DNA from: Aureococcus anophagefferens
Taxonomy: Eukaryota > Sar > Pelagophyceae > Pelagomonadales > Pelagomonadaceae
DNA: 64,000 nt
Direction: 5' to 3'
NCBI RefSeq assembly: GCF_000186865.1
Contig: NW_008705562.1
Coordinates: forward strand, 307,446 to 371,445
Positions 9,952 to 20,449 of the stretch are shown here, piece after piece. Position 1 is the stretch's first letter; every line of letters starts with the position of its first letter. The position numbers were made by a program, and so were the translations under genes. Under the pieces are notes generated by a model, which saw nothing but the letters and a program-made list of their open reading frames with translations, did no database searches and was not told the DNA's origin.

Positions 9952-10738
9952 ATGGGCCGCCGCGACAAGCAGACCGGCGGCGGAGAGCCGCTCGCCCGCG
10001 TCCAGTGCGAGGCGCCGGCGGCGGCGCCGGAGCGCGACGCGGACTACAACCTGTGGTGGGGCGAGTCGCGCCAAACAAAGAAGCGCAAGCGCGAGGAGCG
10101 GCGCAACGCGCCGAGCGCGACGCGCTGCGACCCGGCGCGCGACTCGGGGCGGACCAAGGGCGGCGCGGGCGCCGACGCGTGCCTCTTCTTCGCCCGGGGC
10201 TGCTGCCACCTCGGCTGGCGCTGCGACCGCCGGCACCGCGCGCCCGCCGCGTCCGACCCCGAGCCGTCGAACGAGCTCGACGTCTTCGGCCGGCCGCGCG
10301 ACGGCGACGACGGCGACGGCACGCGGTCCTTCGGGCAGCGGAACAGCGTGACGCGCGCGTGCCGCACGCTCTGGCTCGGCCACTGCTCCGCGCCCGAGGC
10401 CGCCGTCCGCGCGGCGTTCGCGGCCTTCGGCGCCGTGGAGCGCGCGCGCGCCGTGCCGGCGAAGACCTGCGTCTTCGCCGGCCGTCCTCGCCGCGGACCC
10501 CCGCGTCGTCCCGGACGCGGCCCCGGACGCTCCGCCGCCGCCGCTCGCGGACGGCTGGAGCCCGGCCTTCGACGCGGCTTCGGGCCAGACCTACTACTAC
10601 CGCGCCGACGGCGCCGTCACCTGGGACCGCGCCGTCGCGACGTCCGTCGCCGCCGCGGTCGCCGCGACCGCCGCCGCGCCGCCGCCGGCCGTCGCGTCGC
10701 TCGTCGCCGCCTACAGCAGCTCCGACGACGAGTCGTAA
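9952..10738 (+). CDS. Cwc2-like spliceosomal protein with WW domain; frame broken in RRM
   Basis: The N-terminal ~170 residues match the Cwc2 family of NineTeen-complex splicing factors: DYNLWWGESR, a CCCH zinc finger (CLFFARGCCHLGWRCDRRH), the DVFGR motif and an RRM beginning TLWLGHCSAPEAAVRAAFA. The RRM stops abruptly after KTCVFA near 10478. The frame then shifts by one, and the plus-2 frame reads ADGWSPAFDAASGQTYYYRA followed by VTWDRAV, a WW domain, ending SSSDDES at the TAA of 10736-10738. About half of the RRM is missing at the switch. An indel, a collapsed repeat or an unrecognised intron would explain it. Cwc2 contacts U6 snRNA in the catalytic spliceosome of yeast. Confidence 0.6.
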
Positions 10739-10748
10739 CGGCACTGAG

Positions 10749-11444
10749 CTACGCGGCTTTCTTCAGGGCGCGGATGTTCGGCATTCGCGAGGTGCGCAGG
10801 GCGCGGCTGAAGCGGAGCGGCTCCTCGAGCCCGAGCAGGATCTCCGCGTGCGCGGGCCAGAGAATTTCGCCGGCGACCTCGTCATTCGCCAAATACCGGG
10901 CCTCCTTCTTCGCCTCGCTTTCGGCGAAGAGGCGCATGCACCGGACCTCGCTCAGGATCCCGGCCTCGAACTCGGCGCGCGCGCGGCTCTTCGGAGGGAA
11001 CGCGCTCGCCTCCGCGAAGCGCTCCTTGGCGAAGCGGTAGACGCGCTCCGCGGCCTCGCCGAACGCGTGGTAGCCCGCGATGGAGAGGTGGCCGGACAGG
11101 AGGAGCGCCTCGTCGTAGTCCGCGAACTCGTGCAGCTGGGCGGCGACCTCACGCCCCACGCTCTCCGGGATCGGGCGCGCGTTGCTGGGATCCATGGTCT
11201 CGCAGATCACCAAGATGGCCTCGTCGAGGGAGCAGCGGTCGTAGGACAGCATGCGGTCGACCATGCCTCCTTTGCTGAGCCGCAGGAGCGCCGCGACATC
11301 CTCCACAGACATGCCCTGCGGTTCGTCGTCGGAATCGTAGAGCGACGGGCGGCGCAGCCCCGGACCATCAGAGCCCAGCGCGCCGACCGCCGCCGTGATC
11401 TTATCCGAGAGAGAGAGGCGTTTGCGGGCCGCGCGCTTCCCCAT
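10749..11444 (-). CDS. unknown 231-residue protein
   Basis: A single open frame begins MGKRAARKRLSLSDKITAAV and ends RALKKAA. It is helical and mixed-charge, with a basic N-terminus, an acidic patch (YDSDDEPQG) and no membrane segment or cysteine cluster. No family is recognised. Its stop lies only 10 bp from the stop of the convergent Cwc2-like gene, and its start is 215 bp from the divergent myosin. Codon use matches its neighbours, which supports it as a real gene. Confidence 0.65.
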   Translation of the reverse strand: MGKRAARKRLSLSDKITAAVGALGSDGPGLRRPSLYDSDDEPQGMSVEDVAALLRLSKGGMVDRMLSYDRCSLDEAILVICETMDPSNARPIPESVGREVAAQLHEFADYDEALLLSGHLSIAGYHAFGEAAERVYRFAKERFAEASAFPPKSRARAEFEAGILSEVRCMRLFAESEAKKEARYLANDEVAGEILWPAHAEILLGLEEPLRFSRALRTSRMPNIRALKKAA

Positions 11445-11659
11445 TCGCAGCTCGGCACGAGGGGCCTGGACGAGGCGCGCTTCGAGCTCGAGTCTCGGAT
11501 CTACGATCGGCAGGCCACTTCAATAATGCATGATTGATTTGTTGACCAATTCATTGAAGGGACGCGCATTAGTTGCCTTTTTTTATTGGCTCTCGCGGGC
11601 AGCCCGAACACCGCCGCACGCTCCGGTGCTCCGCGGCCATCCCCGAACACCGTCTCACG
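11445..11659. promoter_or_regulatory. divergent intergenic region between unknown gene and myosin
   Basis: This 215-bp spacer separates two divergent start codons and is clearly less GC-rich than the flanking coding sequence. It has a T-rich run near 11576-11586 and a CCAAT pentamer at 11546-11550. It must hold both promoters. No TATA box is evident. Confidence 0.35.
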
Positions 11660-14600
11660 ATGGCCGACTTCAGCAAGGAGGACCTCATGATGCTCCACTT
11701 CTACTGGCAGAGCGAGGACGGCTCGCAGCAGGGGCCCAGCGACGTCGCGGAGCTGAAGCGCGCCTGGAAATCCAAGCAGCTCCACAAGGACTGCCACGTC
11801 TACGGCGACGACGGCTTCGACGACTGGATGACCATCGCCGACCTGCCGATCCTCAAGAAACTGATCGCGCCGCCGCCGCCGCCGCCGCGGCGGAAGAAGG
11901 CGCCGGCGGCCCCCGCGCCGCCGCCGCCGCCGCCCGAGAAAGACTCCGGGCTGCCCGCCGCGAAGCCCGGGCCCAGGGCGAAGCGGCGGCCGTCGTCGAC
12001 GTCGACGCGGACGCTGTCCGGGAGCAGCTGGATGAAGAAGCTGACCTGCGACCTCGTGCCCTACTACTTCAACCGGGCGACGGGCGAAGTGACGTGGAAC
12101 ACGCCCGACGAGCTGCGGTCGTCCGCGGACCGGGGCGACGGCGCGACGTGGGCCTGGCTCCCCGACGCCGCCGAGGGCTGGGTCGCCTGCCGGTCCCTGG
12201 GCGGCGGCGCCTACGAGACGGCGGAGGGCGCCGCGAGGACCCTGAAGCGAAACGAGAAGGCGCTGCCCCTCGACAAGCCGTCGCTCTCGCGCGTCCACGG
12301 CGACCTCGTGCTCCTCGACTCCCTCGACGAGGGCCTCATGCTGCACAATCTGCGCGTGCGCTTCCTGCGGGACGAGATCTACACGGGCGTCGGCGACATC
12401 GTCGTCGCGCTGAACCCCTTCAAGCGGCTGCCCCTCTACGGCTCCGAGGTCATCGACGCGTACAACAGGGCGGGCAACAAGCCCATGCCCGCGCACCCCT
12501 ACAAGCTCGCCAAGGCCGCCGTCGGCGCGCTCGTCGAGGACGCGACGCGGAACCAGTCCATCCTCGTGAGCGGCGAGAGCGGCGCGGGCAAGACGGAGGC
12601 GACGAAGCAGTGCCTGTCGTTTTTAGCCGAGGTCGCGGGCTCGTCCGGCGACATCGAGCAGCGCGTCCTCGGCGCGAACCCGATCTTGGAGGCCTTCGGC
12701 AACGCAAAGACGACGCGCAACGACAACTCGAGCCGCTTCGGGCGCTTCTCCGAGCTGCAGCTCGACGCGCGGCTCCGCATCGCGGGAGCCAAGGTCACGA
12801 ACTACCTCCTCGAGAAGTCGCGCGTCAAGGGCCAGTCCGACGACGAGCGCAACTACCACGCCTTCTACCAGCTCTGCGCGGCGCCCGTCGGCGCGCGGGA
12901 CTACGGCGTCGGCGACGCGGGCTCCTACGGCTACCTGCGCAAGTGCCTCGAGGTCCGGGGCATCGACGACGGCGCGGACTTCGACGACGTCGCCGACGCC
13001 ACGGCGAGCCTCGGCTTCGACGACGCGCAGCGGTCGACGGTCTGGGGCCTCGTCGCGGGCATCCTGAAGCTCGGCCAGGTGGGCTTCGCGGCGCTCGGCG
13101 GCATGTCCGACGGGTCCGCGGTCGACGGCGGCTCCGCGGCCGTCCTCGCCGAGGTCGCGGCGCACCTCGGCGTCGACGGCGCGGTCTTGGGCGACGCGCT
13201 GACGCACCGCACGCTGTCGATCCGGGGCCAGGACGACATGGCCGTGCCCCTGCGCGAGGCGCAGGCCCTCGAGAACCGCGACGCGCTGTCCAAGTACGCG
13301 TACGACCACCTCTTCGACTGGCTCGTGGGCCGCGTGAACGCGGCGCTCCGCGCGGCGGACGCGGGCGTCGCGTGCTTCATCGGCATCCTGGACATCTTCG
13401 GCTTCGAGATCTTCACCCTCAACTCCTTCGAGCAGCTCTGCATCAACTTCACGAACGAGAAGCTCCAGCAGCTCTTCAACGAGCACACGTTCAAGACGGA
13501 GGCCGCGACGTACGAGCGCGAGGGCGTGCCGTTCCCGCCGATCGACTTCGTCGACAACCAGCCCATCTGCGATTTGATCGAAAAGCGCGGGGGCATCCTC
13601 ACGCTGCTCGACGACACGGTCAAGGGCCCGGGCAAGCCGGAGCAGAAGGACGCGAAATTCTCGCAGAACCTGGACCAGGCCTGCCGCGCGAACGCGTTCT
13701 TCGTGCCCGCGAACGACCACCGCGGCGTGCGGGGCGCCGTCTTCTCCGTGAGGCACTACGCGGGCACGGTCTGCTACAGCTGCGACGGCTTCGTGGAGAA
13801 GAACGCGGACACGCTCTACAAGGACTTGTACGACTGCCTCTCCGCGAGCGGCAACGGCCTCATCGCGGCCATGTTCCCGCCGCTCCCGAAGGAGGTCACG
13901 AAGCGCGCGACCCTGGGCGGCGCGTTCCGCAAGCAGCTCTCGGCGCTCATGGAGACGCTGCGGTCGACGGACCCGCACTACATCCGCTGCGTGAAGCCGA
14001 ACCAGCCCAAGCGCGCGCGGCTCTTCGAGGGCGCCGCGGTGCTCGAGCAGCTGCGGTGCGCGGGCGTCTTCGAGGCGACGGCGATCCGCAAGCAGGGCTA
14101 CCCGTTCCGCTTCGAGTACGCGCGCTTCGTCGTGCGCTACAAGAGCATCATGTCCACAGGCGCGGGCTGGGTCCCCTTTGCATCGACGGACGACCGGCAA
14201 CGGTGCGAGGAGATTTTAGCGGCGACGAAGCAAAAGTTCCCGGGGTTGCAGCGGGGCAAGACCATGCTGCTCTTCCGCGCGGACGAGTACCGCGTGCTCG
14301 AGCTCTGCCGCGCGCTCGCCGCGGACCGCGTGTCCGCGAAGATCCAGGCCAAGGCGCGCGGCGCTTTGACGCGGCGCTACGTCGAGAAGGTCAAGGTCGT
14401 GCGGCCGACGCTGCGGCGCGCGCTCGCCGCCGGGGACCTCGAGAGCCTCGAGGCCGCGCTGCGGGCCACGGACGAGGCGCTGGGCGTCTTCGCGCAGTTC
14501 GAGGTCTCAGTGCCCATCGCCGAGTGGGCCGCGTGCAAGGAGAAGGTGCTGATCATCAAGGAGGCCGCGCGGCTCGCGCTCCTGCTGGAGCACGCCTGCG

Positions 14601-15825
14601 AGCCCGACGACGAGACCCTGCTCGAGGACGACGCGGCGCTGTCCGCGCTCATGCGCGTCTTGGACGTCGACTGCGCCGAGCTCGCCGCGAAGGGCCCGTG
14701 CGTCGAGCCGACGTTCGACCAGTGGCACACCTACGCGACGCAGCGCTTCCACGAGCGCCGCGAGGCGAAGCTCGGGCCCAAGTTCGCCACGGTGTTACAG
14801 ACCCTCGAGCGCGACGACATGGCGGAGCTCTACGCGTCGGCGAAGCAGTTCGGCTACGAGCACGCGGGCTTGGCGGAGATCGAAAGTTTGCTCGGCGCGT
14901 CCGAGGAGCAACTACTCAAACGCCAGTACGCGCGCGCGCACCAGAACGGCGACGCGGGCCGCGCCATGGGCAAGGAGATCGCTTTAAAAGAGCTCTATCT
15001 GGACAACTACGCGGCGCTCTTCACCTTCGAGAAGTTCGCTCTACTCCGCGATCCCGACGAGTACGCGGCCGCGGGCGGGTTCCTCGCGGGCCACCGCAAG
15101 GAGAAGGCGGACACGATGCTGACCTACTCGACGCACAAGCTGCTGACATCGCTCACGGCGCTGGACCCGAAGCTCAAGAAGGACGCGCTCCGCGCGAATC
15201 GCAACATCATGGGCTTCATGGGCGAGAAGCAGGGCAGGACAAGGGTGATTCAACGTCGCTTCAACGTGAGTGTTCAGCGCGCGCGCGTTCTGGAAAAAGC
15301 ATCCACGCTTCGAGACCGTTCCGAGAGATGATCGCTCGTCCAAAAATCAGCCGAAACGAGTGGAAACCGGCCGAGAAATGAGCCTTTGAAGTTGGGAATT
15401 TCGCACTCTTGTCCTGCCCAGGCGAGAAGCGGTCCTACGCGTCCGCGGACCTGTGCGTCGACGTCGTCGCCGCGGGTCTGGCGTCGCCGGAGCTGCGCAT
15501 GGAGATTCTCTGCCAGCTCATGAAGCAGCTCAACGGCAACGGTAATTCGGAGTCGGCGCACAAGGGCTGGACGCTCGCGTTGATGTGCGTCCTGTACTGG
15601 CCCGCGGAGCCCCAGCTCGAGAACTACCTCCACATCTTCGTGCGCGACCACGCGCCGGACGACCTCAAGGCCATCCTCACGCGGCAGATCCACGCCATCG
15701 CCTACGCGGACGCGCTCGCGCCGGAGCCCCCGACGCTCGACGAGCTCCAGGCCAAGTACGAGGCCGCGGTCCACTGCCGGGACTCGCGCCGCCGCTCCTT
15801 CCGGACCAACTCCATGAACCGCTAG
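11660..15825 (+). CDS. unconventional myosin with GYF and WW domains and MyTH4 tail
   Basis: The model join(11660..15221, 15422..15825) gives 1321 residues. Domains in order: a GYF-like domain at ~9-60 (FYWQSEDGSQQGPSD), a Pro-rich linker, a WW domain at ~133-152 (YYFNRATGEVTW), then the myosin motor at ~210-885. The motor has P-loop GESGAGKT (~305-312), switch I NDNSSRFGR (~354-362) and switch II DIFGFE (~578-583), all intact. One IQ-like motif follows (~891-911), then a tail ending in a MyTH4 domain (MGFMG|EKRSYASADL ... RMEILCQLMKQLNGN). The introner at 15230 splits the MyTH4 exactly at this join. N-terminal GYF and WW domains suggest recruitment by proline-rich partners. The motor should be active; the class is unassigned. 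Confidence 0.9.
15230..15421 (+). mobile_element. introner A1, intron 15222-15421 in the myosin gene
   Basis: This 192-bp family A element has ends CAGGGCAGGACAAG and CTTGTCCTGCCCAG. A perfect 8-bp duplication GCGAGAAG lies at 15222-15229 and 15422-15429. The intron is duplication plus element, 200 nt, GC-AG. Its interior is inverted relative to A2 and A3. Splicing restores the MyTH4 frame. Confidence 0.93.
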
Positions 15826-15838
15826 GTGGGGAATTCCG

Positions 15839-16558
15839 TTAATCGACGGGCTCAAACTCCGAGTCCACGGCGTAGGATTTCGCGGCGGCCGCGAAGGCCG
15901 GCGACGTCGGGGTCGCGCGATGCGCCGCGAGCCGCTCGTGCGCGTCCGCCGCGGACCGGGCCGCGATGAGCTCGTCGAGCTGCTGCTTGTAGATCTGCAT
16001 GGGCGACAGCCGCATGTACGCGGGATCTTTCGCCTTCGCGACGTCCGCCGGGTCGGGATCCGGCGGGAAAGCGGGTTGGCCGAAGTGAAAAATACCAAAA
16101 GCACCGGGCATGTTGACCTCGCCCTCGCCCGGGTCCGCCTCGATGCCGTCGACCTTGGTGAACTCGCCCGTCTCCGAGAGGCCGAACATCTTCAGGATGT
16201 CGCGCGAGTCCCGGGCGCCGTAGATGCCGGCGACGCGCGCCCGCTCCTGCTCGCGGAACTTGGCCGATTCCTCGAGGGTGTGGTTGTTCACGATGGCGTT
16301 GTTGAAGCTCTTGCTGACGAGGCGCAGGCCGAGGAGCTCCTCCGTCTGCTTCAGGCGGCCCACCTCCTCGTGCGGCAGGTAGCCGCCGGGCCGCTCGAAG
16401 AGCTTCGCCGTCTCCGGGGGAATGGGGCAGCAGTGCACGGATTTCTCGTAGTGGTCCCTGACCATGGCGAGCTCGGGCTCCGGCTCGGGCTCCACGGCGT
16501 CGCGGCGCAGCGCGCGCAGCATCGCGCCCGCACCGCCATCATCATCCATGGTGCTCAT
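15839..16558 (-). CDS. unknown 239-residue protein
   Basis: A single exon opens MSTMDDDGGAGAMLRALRRD and ends YAVDSEFEPVD. It has mixed helical and acidic segments, two adjacent cysteines (SVHCCPIPPETAKL) and a central block KMFGLSETGEFTKVDGIEAD. There is no signal peptide or membrane segment, and no family is recognised. Its stop lies 13 bp from that of the convergent myosin gene, and its start is 110 bp from the divergent glycosyltransferase. Coding composition supports a real gene. Confidence 0.65.
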   Translation of the reverse strand: MSTMDDDGGAGAMLRALRRDAVEPEPEPELAMVRDHYEKSVHCCPIPPETAKLFERPGGYLPHEEVGRLKQTEELLGLRLVSKSFNNAIVNNHTLEESAKFREQERARVAGIYGARDSRDILKMFGLSETGEFTKVDGIEADPGEGEVNMPGAFGIFHFGQPAFPPDPDPADVAKAKDPAYMRLSPMQIYKQQLDELIAARSAADAHERLAAHRATPTSPAFAAAAKSYAVDSEFEPVD

Positions 16559-16668
16559 CGGGCTGCCCTAGTTCAATAACTGATGTTTACCCTCGTGGAG
16601 AGACGATGGAGAGAATCTGATGATGATGCCTCGCTCTGTGCTCGGTGAAAAGTTTCGCTGGTGACCAG

Positions 16669-19346
16669 ATGCCTCGCTACGTGCTGCGCTATGATGCGCG
16701 CGAGTTCCACGCGCGCCTGCCGCGCCGCGCGGCGCCGAGATTCCTCGTGCGACTCCTCGCGGAGCGGCTGCGACGGAGCGTGTCGTCGCTGGCGTGGGAG
16801 GACGCCGCGCCCGGCGCCGACGACGACACGCTCGTCGTCGCCGTGCGCGACGCCGTGCGCCTCGAGCTGCCGGAGGGCTCGCCGCTCGCGCCGGGCACCG
16901 CGAAGCACGGGTCCTTCTTTTTGCCGTACGAGAACGCGGCGGCCGCCGCCGAGGTCGTCGCGGAGGTCGGCGAAGCGGGCGCGCGCGTGCCAAGGCCAGC
17001 GCCCGCGGCGGCGCAGAAGGCGTCGCCGGCGCAAGCGCACACGCCAGCGCCAGCGCAAAAAGTAGCGCCCGCGGCGACGCGGAAGGCGTCGCCGGCGCCG
17101 GCGCGAAAGCCAGCGCCGTCCCCAGCGCCGCCGCCAGCGCCGCCGCCAGCGCACACGCCGGCGCCGTCCCCGGCGCCGTCCCCGGCGGCGCCGCCGCGAG
17201 CGCCGCGGCGGAAGCACACCTCGGAGCTCGCCCGGCGCGCGGGCGTGCCGTCGTCGCCGCGGGACCTCTGGCTCCCGCCGCCGCTCCGGGGCCTCGAGGT
17301 CGCCGGCGCGGCGCCGCCGCCGGCGCGGCCGCGCGTCGTCGAGGCCGACTTCTTCGACCGGGCGTCGGCGGAGCGCGAGGCCCGGGGCGCGTCGACGTGC
17401 CTCTGCGAAGCGGACGGCGGCTTCGTCGACTGCAGGGGCTTCCGCGACAACGTGCCGACCTTCGAGGACCTGCTGCGCGGTGACGTCGGCGGCGGCCCGC
17501 ACTACTGGTGGCAGCGCGTCTGCGGCAACTGCGGCCGCGCCTACGGGTGCCACGTGCGCGAGGTGCCCCTGTGCGCGACCGCGGCCGCGCCGCGGGGCCC
17601 CCGGGTCCTCGCGATCTTCCACGAGTCCTGCGCGGCGCGCGCGTGGGTCGACCTCGACGACGAGGGCGACGCGGCGGCCGGCGCCTTCGCGGGCGACTGC
17701 AACGGCGCGCACCTCGCGTCCTGGGCCCTCCTCCGGCACCTCGCGTCGACGGCGCGGCTGACCCTGCTCTGCCTCGGCGGCGACCGCGCGGGCGGCGGCG
17801 CCCCCTGCGAGCCCCGCGTCGCGCTCGTCGACGCGGCCGAGCGCGGCGGCGCGCGGCGCGTGCTCCGCGCGCTCCGCTGCTCGCCCGCCGCGGCCGCGCG
17901 CGCCGTCGGCGCCTGGGCCGGCGCCTTCGACGCGGCCCTGGCGCTGGACTGCTCGCGCGACGTCGCGACGGTCGCGGCGGGCTGCGACTGCCGCGCCTTC
18001 GCGGCGCTCCACACGTACTCGGAGTGGCCCTCAGGGCAGGACAAGAGAGCGAAATTCCTAACTTCAAAGCCTCATATCTCGGCCGTTTTCCACTCGTTTT
18101 GGCTGATTTTTGGACGAGCGATCATCTCTTGGAACGGTCTCGAAGCGTGGATGCTTTTTCCGGGACGCGCGCGCGCGGAACACTCACGTTGAAGCGACGT
18201 TGAATCACCCTTGTCCTGCCCAGGTGGCCCTACGGCCCCTTCTACGCCGCGTTCGACCGCCCGAAGCACCGCGACGCGCTCGAGGCCCTCGACGGCGTGC
18301 TCTGCCCGAGCGAGGCGCTCGCGGCCTACGTCGCCGAGACGTCCGGCGTCGCGGGCGTCTTCGCGCCCGACGCGTCCTACGGCTACTTCGAGTCCGCGCC
18401 GCCGCCGCCGCCGCCGCGGCCGCGGCGGCCGCCCTTCGACGTGCTCTGCGTGAGCCCCGCGGGGCCCAAGGGCCTGGCCCTGCTCCTCGCCGTCGCCGAG
18501 GCGCTCCCGGACGTGTCCTTTGCCTGCGTGTCCACGCGCTGGACGTCCGCGTCCGCGGCGTTCGCCGTCGCGGCGCTCGACAACGCGCGGCTCCTCGACG
18601 CGACGCGGGACCGCGGCGCGCTCTACGGCCTCGCGCGCGTGCTCTTCGTGCCGAGCCTGTGGCCCGAGGCCTTTGGGATCGTCGCCGCGGAGGCGGGGCT
18701 CCACGGCGTGCCCTGCGTGTCGACGGCGTCCGGCGGGCTGCCCGAGGCGAACCCCTGCGCGAGCTTGTGCGTCGAGGCGGACCTCGTCTACGACTGCCTG
18801 CGCTCGGAGCTGCGCCACGGCGCGACGCTCGCCACGGAGCGCGCGGCCTGGCGCCACGTCGAGGCGGACTGGGCCGACGTCAACGACGTCGAGCCCTCGA
18901 AGCCGCCGCCGGGCTGGGTCTGGCGCGACAACCCGGCGCGGCCCGGCACGCCCCACGACTACGACGTCGGGGCGACGCTCTTCGCCGCGGCGACGGCGGG
19001 CACGGTCAGGGACGGCAAGGTCGCGGGCGCCATGCTCGGGCTCGCGCACGCGCGGCGCACGCGCGGCGAGCTCTCTCCGGACGAGGCCGCCGTCGAGGCG
19101 CGGCTCGCCGCGTACCTCGACCCCTGCTTCCTCGACGCCCTCGGCCTCGGCGTCGCCGACGCGTCGAAGCTCTTCGCCAAGGCGACGCCGGACGAGGCCG
19201 CGCCCTTCGCGCGGAAGATCGGCCGGCTCCTCGACGACGCGGCGTTCTACGACGCCGCCGCCGCCGAGGCCGCGGCGACCGCGCGCGCGCGCGTCGACGC
19301 CCACGCGGGCACGCTCCTCGAGCGGATCCTGCCCGATTCGAAGTGA
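16669..19346 (+). CDS. GT4-type glycosyltransferase with Pro/Ala-rich linker
   Basis: The model join(16669..18023, 18224..19346) gives 825 residues. Residues 1-95 form a small N-terminal domain (MPRYVLRYDAREFHARLPRR). Residues ~105-185 are a low-complexity Ala/Pro/Lys linker. A region with clustered cysteines follows (CLCEADGGFVDC, VCGNCGRAYGC). The C-terminal third resembles group-1 (GT4) glycosyltransferases: VLCPSEALAAYVAETSGV, then FVPSLWPEAFGIVAAEAGLH followed by GVPCVSTASGGLPE, the family's conserved E-x7-E-type donor-binding region. The intron is introner A2, and splicing gives HTYSEWPYGPFYAAF across the junction. Donor and acceptor sugars cannot be told from sequence. No signal peptide is seen, so cytosolic action is likely. 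Confidence 0.75.
18032..18223 (+). mobile_element. introner A2, intron 18024-18223
   Basis: This 192-bp family A element has a perfect duplication GTGGCCCT at 18024-18031 and 18224-18231. The 200-nt intron is GT-AG. The frame is restored across the glycosyltransferase junction SEW|PYG. Confidence 0.94.
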
Positions 19347-19357
19347 CATTTAGCTCG

Positions 19358-20361
19358 CTAGACGACCCAGTCGAGGGCGCTGAGGATCTCTGCTGTGAGC
19401 TCGATTGGTTTGGTGTCCTCGGTGTCAGTAAAATCGAGGTAATAGGTGCCATTGGTATCGTCTTCGACCTCACATAAGTCAAAGCCGGTGTAAGAATGGC
19501 TTTCAAAGACAAGCATCAGGTCGCCCGGGTGATAGTCTGCTAGATTACCCACGTGAAATTCACCTGCTGGGTGGCCTCGTCTTGCCACCAGCTCGTCCGA
19601 CCATCTCACCGATACCCTGAAATTCAGTTCTTCGAATTTATTCCCAGCGTATGCTCTTTGCGGAAAGGTGAAATCGCCACCGTTGCCGAGTCCTCGAACA
19701 GCTTCATAAGCCTGCCGTCGTGCAAACGATCTTTCAGCATGGCGTGGCAAGGCAATTCCAGCCCAATTGATTGGGTATAATTCATCGTCGGGACTATCTG
19801 CACTCCAAGCAGATAGCTCGATGCGGACCACAGCACCGTCACGCACGCGCACGAGCGTCAAGAATATACGGCTGTCGGCTCCAAAGTTCGTGTCGCAATC
19901 GACGCCGGTGGCGTACACCAGCTGGTCGCGTTTAATTCGTAACTCATCAAGAGGTAATTCCAAACTGCCATCGTGGAGGTCATCAAGCCGCACGGTACCC
20001 GAGCACAAGATGTCATCCGAGTCGGTCCCGCTGCCGCCGCGCTTGAGTTCCACATGTACCAAGACGTCCGCCGGGGTAGTCGGCCGCCAAGCAGGCATAT
20101 GCGCGAGGCGCGCGTAGAGCGCGCGCGGTCCGACGACCGGCTCCAACGCCGCGACGATGCCTGGCCACCGCCGCTGGAGCAACACCCGCCAAAGTACGGG
20201 CGCGCGCGCCGCCTCGTCTCGCCGGCCACACAGAGCCTGCGGAAGTCGAGAAAGCCACAGCATGAGACCAGAACGGCGTCCGGAAGGGCGCGCTCGGTGC
20301 GTCGGTGGGTTCGTGGCGCCTCGCCCGGCAGGGTCCGCCGAGGGCTGCTCTGCGCCTCCAT
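19358..20361 (-). CDS. F-box protein, frame broken near 20205
   Basis: The gene reads from an ATG at 20361 (MEAQSSPRRTLPGEAPRTHR) into an F-box: LPDAVLVSCCGFLDFRRL, then cysteine and basic residues. The expected continuation, APVLWRVLLQRRWPG, is in the next frame. The shift lies within a CGCGCGCG run near 20205 and is cured by one additional base. Downstream is an open ~270-residue substrate-binding part, beta-rich, ending ILSALDWVV. F-box proteins are adaptors of SCF ubiquitin ligases. The gene is visibly less GC-rich than its neighbours, which may indicate different ancestry or weaker codon selection. Whether the frameshift is real or an assembly error cannot be decided here. Confidence 0.6.
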
Positions 20362-20449
20362 GCTTTGTTTTTGAACTACTGCATCGTCGTTTCTTTCCTT
20401 CGTCTTGAAGCTCTCCAAAAACAGAGCAGTCTGGGGAGCCCATTTGCCA

